Origin: Clostridiales bacterium UBA1390
Lineage (GTDB): Bacteria > Bacillota > Clostridia > Lachnospirales > Bianqueaceae
Reading direction: 5' to 3'
Assembly: GCA_002305315.1 (NCBI GenBank)
Contig: DBQQ01000052.1
Location: 28,651-40,238, forward strand
Length of the DNA stretch: 11,588 nt
Every line of letters starts with the position of its first letter. Position 1 is the stretch's first letter. Positions 1 to 5,095 of this stretch are shown here, one piece after another. A model generated the notes under the pieces. It had not been told where the DNA came from, did not search any database, and worked only from the letters and a program-made list of their open reading frames with translations. Made by a program: the position numbers and the translations under genes.

Positions 1-667
1 TGGGAAAGCATATGTGGGCGGGAATGAAATATGGCAGTTTCCCATTATGCTGTGCGGAAAATATTATGGCTGTAACAAAGCCGGGATGAGATAATGGGAA
101 AAGGGTATGTGGGTAGGAAAGACATGCGGGTCTTTCCCATTATGTTATGCGGAAAATATTACGGCTGTAACAAAGTCGGGATGAGATAATGGGAAAAGGG
201 TATGTGGGCGGGAAAGACATGCGGGTCTTTCCCATTATGCTATGCGGAAAATATTACAGCTGTAACAAAGCCGGGATGAGATAATGGGAAAAGGGCATGT
301 ATGCAGGAAAGACATGCGGCAAATTCCCATTATGCTGTGCGGCAGATATTACGGCTGTAACAAAGTCGGGATGAGATAATGGGAAAAGGGCATGTATGCA
401 GGAAAGACAGGCCCTTTTCCCATTATGCTGTGCGGAAAATATTACAGCTGTAACAATGCTGGGATGAGATAATGGGAAAAGGGCATGTATACAGGAAAGA
501 CATGCGGCAAATTCCCATTATGCTATGCGGAAAATATTACAGCTGTAACAAAGCCGGGATGAGATAATGGGAAAGCATATGTGGGCGGGAAAGAAATATG
601 GCAGTTTCCCATTATGCTGTGCGGAAAATATTATGGCTGTAACAATGCTGTATGGAAATAATGGGAA
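1..667. repeat. Tandem array A: ~7 copies of a 93-95 bp hairpin unit
   Basis: Units begin with ATAATGGG at 91, 186, 281, 376, 469, 564 and a last 10 bp stub at 658; the first visible unit is cut by the window edge, so the array continues to the left. Each unit has an inverted repeat, ATAATGGGAAA near its start and TTTCCCATTAT about 40 bp later, followed by a conserved linker with GCGGAAAATATTA, GGCTGTAACAA and GGGATGAG. Three units contain the perfect 12 bp palindrome TTACAGCTGTAA (254-265, 442-453, 537-548). The inner stem differs between copies but keeps pairing. There are no variable spacers, so it is not a CRISPR, and no transposase or T-tract. It abuts the 3' end of the minus-strand nuclease gene. 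Function unknown. Confidence 0.93.
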
Positions 668-673
668 GGATAA

Positions 674-1438
674 TTATGAGGATGAGTGTCGTTGTTGTTT
701 CAGCTTGGCGATGTGGTTCTGGCGTTTTGCTACAATTTTATCCCAGTCTTTTTCAATGATGCCCCAGGAACGGAAACAGTTATCAATATGCTGCATGTTG
801 AGGATACCGTCATGTTCTCGGAAGCAAAGCAGATTGAAGCCTTCAATGATGCCATGATTCTGGTATTGCATGAGTTTAATCTTGTTATTGAAACAATATT
901 GGGTGTTGTGCAGCATCCCCAGATATTCGACGTAAATGATGGTATCATGCACGTAAAGGGTGAAATCGGGATAATATGTTTTTCTCCCCAGTTTGAGGGG
1001 TTTCTCATAATCATAGTGAATATGGTGCAAGAATAAGTAGTCGGCTAATGCGAGTTCGGACTTGGAGGCAACATATTCGCCATGAATCGTTAGATGTTTT
1101 CGATGACTTCCGTAGGGATGGGCGTCGGCGATTTGCCGGGCCTTTTGTTTTTCGGAATACGCGAGAGAGGCTTTTGAGCGTTCGGCAGGGGAAAACTGTT
1201 GTAACTCCGCACAAATACCTCTCAAACGCCGCAGAAGGTCCGTTTTTGCGTTATATTGATTTTGCACTCGGGTTATATCCTCCCTGCGGACATAGCGCTG
1301 CCGCTGTTTGCCGTTGGCATCCGAAAACTGGATATATGCGTACCGTCCGCGCATCAGTAGGCTGCCCGGAGGCATCGTGCGCAACTGCGCTTCAAGACAG
1401 TTCTTCTTCTCGATCAGTTCATAAACATTCAGATTCAT
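674..1438 (-). CDS. PD-(D/E)XK-like nuclease domain protein (orphan)
   Basis: A 254-residue protein. The N-terminal third (1-100) is basic and helical with no recognised domain. The C-terminal half has the spacing of a PD-(D/E)XK nuclease fold: Glu128 in SKSELALADYL, Pro157-Asp158 in YYPDFTLY, and Glu171 in IIYVEYLG. This matches a family of clostridial hypothetical proteins with 'YPDFTL...iYwEhlG' motifs. The usual lysine after the second acidic residue is not at the expected place (Leu173); Lys186 or Lys188 may substitute, or the domain may be inactive. The start at 1438 is supported by an AAAGGAGGA box about 5 bp upstream. The gene stands alone, is transcribed towards array A, and its stop lies 7 bp from the last repeat stub. 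Nuclease fold is an inference from motifs; substrate unknown. No signal peptide or membrane segment is seen. Confidence 0.8.
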   Translation of the reverse strand: MNLNVYELIEKKNCLEAQLRTMPPGSLLMRGRYAYIQFSDANGKQRQRYVRREDITRVQNQYNAKTDLLRRLRGICAELQQFSPAERSKASLAYSEKQKARQIADAHPYGSHRKHLTIHGEYVASKSELALADYLFLHHIHYDYEKPLKLGRKTYYPDFTLYVHDTIIYVEYLGMLHNTQYCFNNKIKLMQYQNHGIIEGFNLLCFREHDGILNMQHIDNCFRSWGIIEKDWDKIVAKRQNHIAKLKQQRHSSS

Positions 1439-1593
1439 GGGTCTCCTCCTTTGTGTCTTTACTCTATATAATCGTTCTTTTTTGGGAAATGGCTGGTAAA
1501 AATCTGAATGTTAAGAAAATATTTACAATTTGGAGTAGAGAAGGAGAGCGCCCGTGATACGAAAATAAGTGAATTTGTATTATCAATAAAACC

Positions 1594-1621
1594 TTGAAAA
1601 GGGGAAGAAAAATCATATAAA
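1594..1621 (+). promoter_or_regulatory. Candidate SigA promoter upstream of the short ORF
   Basis: TTGAAA at 1594-1599 and TATAAA at 1616-1621 are separated by 16 bp. It would transcribe rightwards into the short ORF at 1733. The rest of 1439-1732 is AT-rich and shows no other gene or RNA that I can recognise. The region is AT-rich enough for a chance match, so confidence is low. Confidence 0.3.
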
Positions 1622-1732
1622 ATTTAGACGGAATAGTCGGCAGAAATGCGATATGTTAAGATAAAACTAAGTTAAAGAGAATATTTCATTAAAAAGTAGA
1701 TTTCAGCATCGCAGGGAAAGGATGTAGCGACG

Positions 1733-1855
1733 ATGAAAAGGAGTACGACGGTGGTTGTTTTGGCCATGGTTATGGTCATGACATCAGGGCTGTCCGAAAG
1801 GCGGTATTGTGATAGATTCGTTCTTTGGATGCGGCGCCACGGGCATGGGCAGTGA
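1733..1855 (+). other. Short ORF with signal-peptide-like N-terminus, probably not a functional gene
   Basis: A 40-codon frame starts at ATG 1733 behind a GGGAAAGGA box (about 1714-1722). It begins MKRSTTVVVLAMVMVMTSG, a basic start followed by a hydrophobic stretch like a signal peptide, then turns into arginine- and histidine-rich sequence that resembles no known protein and stops at 1853-1855. Removing one G from the GGG at 1787-1789 would join this start to the methylase-like frame below and create a TSGC sequence like a weak lipobox. This may be a frameshifted small lipoprotein or a chance join of unrelated fragments within mobile-element debris. Confidence 0.2.
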
Positions 1856-1946
1856 CGGACAAAATAATCTGCTTCATACTGTGACCTCCTTCCATGAATT
1901 TGCTGTTAAATATTCGTGCAAAGTATTGTTTTCTTCGTGCAAATGA
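1782..1946 (+). pseudogene. DNA methyltransferase remnant (N4/N6 type), motif I only
   Basis: In the frame open from 1782 (after TGA 1779-1781) to the stop at 1944-1946, codons 1788-1847 read GCPKGGIVIDSFFGCGATGM. This closely resembles the S-adenosylmethionine-binding motif of DNA N4-cytosine/N6-adenine methylases near their C-terminus, typically 'CPKGGIVLDPFFGSGTTG'. Nothing on either side continues the family: there is no catalytic (D/N)PP(Y/W) motif and the downstream sequence loses similarity after about 1850. The piece is best read as a fragment of a phage- or ICE-type methylase left behind by decay, consistent with the DnaC-like pseudogene further on. A 20-residue match in a motif rich in glycine could be chance, so confidence is moderate. 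Confidence 0.45.
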
Positions 1947-1954
1947 CATATACT
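1913..1954 (+). promoter_or_regulatory. Toxin-antitoxin promoter with two direct repeats (possible operator)
   Basis: TTGTTT at 1926-1931 and TATACT at 1949-1954 are 17 bp apart and lie 30 bp before the antitoxin start. Two identical copies of TTCGTGCAAA, at 1913-1922 and 1934-1943, are exactly 21 bp (two helical turns) apart and bracket the -35 box, the second lying in the spacer. RelB/DinJ ribbon-helix-helix antitoxins repress their own promoters by binding repeated half-sites, so these repeats are a natural operator candidate. Promoter and repeats are visible; binding is inferred. Confidence 0.6.
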
Positions 1955-1983
1955 AAAAGTACCAGCAGAAAGGGGTTGATGAT

Positions 1984-2262
1984 ATGGCTGGAAATACCAC
2001 AAATATCAGTATCCGCATGGACGCGGATTTGAAAGCACAGGCCGACGCTCTTTTCAATGAGTTGGGCATGAACCTGACTACGGCGTTTAATATTTTCGTG
2101 CGCCAGTCGCTTCGTGAAGGCGGCATTCCCTTTGAAGTGAAGCTGGAACAGCCGAACAAGGAAACGATTGCTGCCATGCTGGAAGCGGAGAGGATTGCAA
2201 AAGACCCATCTGTAAAAGGCTACAATGACCTTGACGAGTTGTTTGCCGACCTGGAAAAATGA
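1984..2262 (+). CDS. dinJ: RelB/DinJ family antitoxin
   Basis: A 92-residue antitoxin of the RelB/DinJ family. Residues 5-50 form the ribbon-helix-helix DNA-binding part: a short beta strand (NISIRMD), helix 'DLKAQADALFNELGM', then 'NLTTAFNIFVRQSLREGGIPFEV', the signature end of the DinJ-like domain. Residues 55-92 form the acidic toxin-binding tail (EAERIAKDP...DLDELFADLEK). It should neutralise the YafQ-type toxin encoded next and, with it, repress the shared promoter. The start is fixed by an AAAGGGG box at 1969-1975, 8 bp before ATG. Its stop overlaps the toxin start as ATGA, the usual translational coupling in such pairs. Length is normal for the family. It appears intact although its neighbours are decayed. 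Confidence 0.95.
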   Translation: MAGNTTNISIRMDADLKAQADALFNELGMNLTTAFNIFVRQSLREGGIPFEVKLEQPNKETIAAMLEAERIAKDPSVKGYNDLDELFADLEK

Positions 2263-2549
2263 GAAAAACAAAGTACACCGTCAAGTACACAACCGGCTTT
2301 AAGAAAGACTACAAACGGGCAATCAAGCGCGGCCTGAGAATCGAATTGCTGGAACAGGTCGTGGCGTTGCTGTCAATAGGGGAACCGCTGCCGGATAAAA
2401 ACCGCGATCACGATCTGTCCGGCGATTGGGTGGGCCATCGGGAATGTCACATTCTCCCGGACTGGCTGCTCATTTATCGTATTGAGGATGATGTGCTGGT
2501 TCTGACGCTGGCCCGCACCGGGTCGCACAGCGACTTGTTCGGCAAGTAA
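2259..2549 (+). CDS. yafQ: YafQ family mRNA interferase toxin
   Basis: A 96-residue RelE-superfamily toxin of the YafQ type, a ribosome-dependent endoribonuclease that cuts mRNA in the A site. The residues known to be needed in E. coli YafQ are all recognisable: His51 (RDHDLSG), His64, Asp68-Trp69 (CHILPDWLLIY), Arg86 and His90 (LARTGSHSDLFGK), and Phe94. The N-terminus (YTVKYTTGFKKDYKRAIKRG) is the basic family start. The first codon overlaps the antitoxin stop, so the toxin is translated by coupling. Full length and all catalytic residues argue that it is active. A hairpin terminator follows directly, making the pair a self-contained cassette in decayed mobile-element sequence. Confidence 0.95.
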   Translation: MRKTKYTVKYTTGFKKDYKRAIKRGLRIELLEQVVALLSIGEPLPDKNRDHDLSGDWVGHRECHILPDWLLIYRIEDDVLVLTLARTGSHSDLFGK

Positions 2550-2556
2550 ACCGTCT

Positions 2557-2594
2557 GCCGCCGTATGGGGAAACCTGTACGGCGGTCTTTCTAT
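2557..2594 (+). terminator. Intrinsic terminator after the toxin gene
   Basis: CCGCCGTA (2558-2565) pairs perfectly with TACGGCGG (2578-2585) across a 12 nt loop, followed by the T-rich run TCTTTCTAT. It lies 8 bp after the toxin stop. The T-run is interrupted, so termination may be partial. Confidence 0.65.
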
Positions 2595-2695
2595 ATTGGC
2601 CAAAGTTCTGGCTTCCGCTTCCTCCCGCATGGCTTTCATGTCGATGTTGTCCAGGGTGTTCAGCAGGTCGATCTCACGCCGCTATTCCTTACCAT

Positions 2696-3056
2696 GCTGC
2701 GGGTTTGGGGATATTCTCTGAGGATAAGGCTGACGTTATCGCCAGCTTTGACGAATACGACCTGCTTATCATTGATGATTTGGATGTGGAGCGCAGCATC
2801 GAGTATGTGATGGAGCAGATGTTTTTCGTCGTTGACAGCCATGACAATCACCACCAACCTGAAACTGGTTGAGCTCAAGAACTTGTCGGATTTGGCCCAC
2901 GCCCGTATCCTGGAATGCTGCGCCCCGATCCTCTTTGCCGGGAAGAATTTCCAGAAGGAAAATGCCGTGACTACCAGACAGGCGGCAAAAGACTTTGTGA
3001 ACCATAAGGGAGTTCAGGATTCAGCAGATCGTGTACTGCAGTTTTCCATTTTTTAG
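2696..3056 (+). pseudogene. DnaC/IstB-like ATP-binding protein remnant (5'-truncated, frameshifted)
   Basis: Codons 2699-2840 encode 'FSEDKADVIASF' and then DLLIIDDLDVERSIEYVMEQ, the Walker B region of the DnaC-like replication/loader ATPases common in clostridial conjugative elements. After FFVVDS (about 2838) the frame is lost; a piece expected to encode about 'RYRSKKP' is missing. Similarity resumes in another frame at 2832/2838 with MTITTNLKLVELKN...DLAHARI, and continues to CCAPILFAGKNFQKENA and TRQAAKDF near 3000. A second, in-frame deletion removes roughly four residues after 'HARI', where relatives have 'YDRxLE'. The N-terminal half with Walker A is absent. The last codons before the stop at 3054-3056 (HKGVQDSADRV...) are not family sequence. 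No product is expected to function. Confidence 0.8.
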
Positions 3057-3122
3057 GATTCGGGCGGCTATACCTATAAGAATACCATTAAGACGGCTCG
3101 GGAGTACGAGGCGCTACACGAT

Positions 3123-4925
3123 GTGAATCTCGTGTTGGGGCATGATGATGCATTAACGAGCATATTACAGTCTGTGGTAACAGATTATATGCTGGTTTTG
3201 TGGATGCTCCTGTTTGTTATGTCATTTTTACAGGAGAGGCGTCGTGGACTGTGGGCGATGATCTATGCTACACCCAGAGGACGAGGTCAATTGGGTTTGC
3301 GGAGAATTGGCGTATTATTTGTCGCTGCCATCTCAGGGACATTCCTTCTGGTAGGAGGAGGTTTCTCGGTAGGATGCGCTATATATGGCATACCAGAGAT
3401 GAATCGAGCTGTACAATCGATTCCACTTTTGCAGGGAATCACTCAAGAATGGTCGGTAGGATCTTTTATCTGGATCTACTTTCTGACGAAAGGACTCGCT
3501 GTTTTCATGATGGGATTGTTTTTGTATGCGATTCTGTCTCTTTTCCGTTCGTTACCCGCGGCTATTGTCACACTGGGAGTAGTCATGGGCGCAGAGTATG
3601 TTCTGTATTGGGGAGTGCAGACACAGAGTCCTTGGGCAGTTGTGAAATACGGCAATCTTGCTGCTCTTATTGAAACAGGAAGTTTGTTTACAAGGTATCT
3701 CAATGTGAATCTCTTTACAGTTCCTGTGTCTATAAGAACAATAGGCTGGTTCCTGATAGGAGTAGTGACGGTACTGAGCGCAGGGGTTGTGATATGGAAT
3801 CAGAGATGGAAACGCCCGGCAGGACATAAGAACGTGTGGGAACGATTCGTGATGATAAAAAACAGGTGTCTGGATGCGCTGTGGACGCGGTGTCCTCTCT
3901 GGCTTTCGGAATGTTATAAGGTTTTGTTCTTGCAGCGGGGATGGCTTGTATGGAGTGTGCTTGCCTTATGGATGCTGTACGGTGCTCTGGGCGTACCCGT
4001 AGTGGAGACAACGGAAGAATCGCTGGCAAATCAGTTTTGTGAGCAGCATATGGGTCCAGTGGAGGAGGAAACACGGGCAGCAGCAACATTATGGGCGGAA
4101 CGTATACAAGAGAGAATCGAGGAACGAAATCAGCTGCGTAGCCGTTATGAGGCAGGCGAATTATCCGCCGGTGAATATGACAGCGCGATGAACGAGTATT
4201 CGGGTCTAGATATTCAGCAAGGCGCGTTGTATATTGTGCAGGATCGGATACAGCAAGCAGAGGCTGAGAATGTCTGGTTGATCAGTAATCATGCCATAGA
4301 ACGTTATTTTTCGCCTTCAGCCTATAGTGGTTATCAATTAGCGATGGGAGTGCTGCTATTGGTGTTGGCTATCACACTAGGCGGGATACAGGCTTCGGAA
4401 GAGGAAAATGGTGTAAGAAATATGGTGCGCGCTGCATATTGGGGGCGTTCCCCATTATGGCGTGCTAAAGCATGGGCAGTATTTGTACTTTCCAGTCTTT
4501 GTGTGATTTTGTATACGATCGTAGAAGCGAGGCAGTTGATACAGGTTCTGCCGGTAGGAATTTGGGCAGCTCCGGCAGCCAGTGTGGGGTATTTCAGAGA
4601 AATACCGCGTGCAATCAGTCTGGCAGGATTGTATGGGATATTGTTCACGCTGCGTTTGGTAATGGTATGGAGTGTGGCGGGACTCATCCTGTGTATATCG
4701 GGATGGTGTAAGCAAACCAATGTGGGACAAGGCGCGGCGGTGATTCTCTTCGGAGTACCTGCATTTTTAGGGTATGTCGGTGTAGCGGGCATGCAAATTG
4801 TGAGTCCTGCAGGCGCTATAAGTGGCTGGATGTTGTTTGAAACGGGGATCGGATTTTGGGCGTATGGTCTGTGGACGATTCTTGGGCTTGCGGGCTGGAT
4901 TGCGGCAAGAAGACACTGGACATAA
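3123..4925 (+). CDS. 5'-truncated two-half ABC-type permease
   Basis: A 600-residue membrane protein, counted from GTG 3123, resembling large ABC-2-like export permeases. Hydrophobic segments lie at about 18-36, 63-89, 113-142, 146-163, 207-226, 272-293, 404-422, 449-468, 503-527, 537-556 and 577-596, with a hydrophilic loop at 294-403. The protein is an internal duplication: 'RRRGLWAMIYATPRGRGQLG' (39-58) after one segment corresponds to 'NGVRNMVRAAYWGRSPLW' (429-446) in the second half. The second half has an extra leading segment plus long loop (272-403) that the first half lacks. The open frame extends upstream to 3057 (DSGGYTYKNTIKTAREYEAL), plausibly the end of the missing first loop, and starts right after the stop of the DnaC remnant. 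So the gene has lost its promoter, start and first membrane segment. GTG 3123 has only a weak GAGG upstream. No partner ATPase gene is present. Probably recently inactivated. Confidence 0.75.
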   Translation: MNLVLGHDDALTSILQSVVTDYMLVLWMLLFVMSFLQERRRGLWAMIYATPRGRGQLGLRRIGVLFVAAISGTFLLVGGGFSVGCAIYGIPEMNRAVQSIPLLQGITQEWSVGSFIWIYFLTKGLAVFMMGLFLYAILSLFRSLPAAIVTLGVVMGAEYVLYWGVQTQSPWAVVKYGNLAALIETGSLFTRYLNVNLFTVPVSIRTIGWFLIGVVTVLSAGVVIWNQRWKRPAGHKNVWERFVMIKNRCLDALWTRCPLWLSECYKVLFLQRGWLVWSVLALWMLYGALGVPVVETTEESLANQFCEQHMGPVEEETRAAATLWAERIQERIEERNQLRSRYEAGELSAGEYDSAMNEYSGLDIQQGALYIVQDRIQQAEAENVWLISNHAIERYFSPSAYSGYQLAMGVLLLVLAITLGGIQASEEENGVRNMVRAAYWGRSPLWRAKAWAVFVLSSLCVILYTIVEARQLIQVLPVGIWAAPAASVGYFREIPRAISLAGLYGILFTLRLVMVWSVAGLILCISGWCKQTNVGQGAAVILFGVPAFLGYVGVAGMQIVSPAGAISGWMLFETGIGFWAYGLWTILGLAGWIAARRHWT

Positions 4926-4968
4926 CCTCTCTGTCGAAGGATTTGGTTTCTTTGCGAGGGTTCCATTC

Positions 4969-4997
4969 TTGAATCCTGGAAATAATTATGGTACAAT
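4969..4997 (+). promoter_or_regulatory. SigA promoter of the five-gene operon
   Basis: TTGAAT (4969-4974) and TACAAT (4992-4997) are 17 bp apart, and TG at 4989-4990 forms an extended -10. It lies 44 bp after the permease stop and about 100 bp before the peptidase start, with transcription expected to begin near 5004. This is the best promoter in the window. Confidence 0.8.
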
Positions 4998-4998
4998 A

Positions 4999-5075
4999 GG
5001 CGTGGCAAGGCAGCTTTCTATACGGAAGAGTGTTAGAGCCACGCCATGAGTTTGCCGCCAAAGGGCGTCAAACTC
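4999..5075 (+). promoter_or_regulatory. Structured leader / operator region before the peptidase
   Basis: Two inverted repeats fill the leader. GGCGTGGC (4999-5006) matches GCCACGCC (5038-5045) perfectly across 31 bp that contain a smaller CTTTC/GGAAG pairing. GAGTTTG plus CGCC (5048-5054, 5056-5059) pairs with GGCG plus CAAACTC (5064-5067, 5069-5075) around an AAAG loop with one mismatch. The second hairpin ends 7 nt before the AGGAGG box. The first left arm overlaps the expected transcription start, so that repeat may act as a DNA operator rather than an RNA stem. I do not recognise a known riboswitch class. Confidence 0.5.
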
Positions 5076-5095
5076 CGAAAGCAGGAGGGATGTCT

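Noticed and set aside
1..667. CRISPR array
   Set aside because: The whole 95 bp unit is repeated; there are no unique spacers and no cas genes nearby.
1439..1500. Promoter for the nuclease gene on the minus strand
   Set aside because: A TATATA -10-like sequence exists (1465-1470) but no convincing -35 box at 16-18 bp was found.
1048..1557. Plus-strand 169-codon ORF opposite the nuclease gene
   Set aside because: It is antisense to a better-supported gene with a strong ribosome site and nuclease motifs; its own sequence resembles no protein family.
4334..5008. Minus-strand 224-codon ORF opposite the permease
   Set aside because: It is a shadow of the permease frame, with low-complexity Thr/Pro/Ile-rich composition and no recognisable motif.
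5030..5095. Upstream GTG start for the peptidase
   Set aside because: It lies within the leader inverted repeats, has no ribosome site, and the added 22 residues do not look like family sequence; ATG 5096 has AGGAGG 7 bp upstream.
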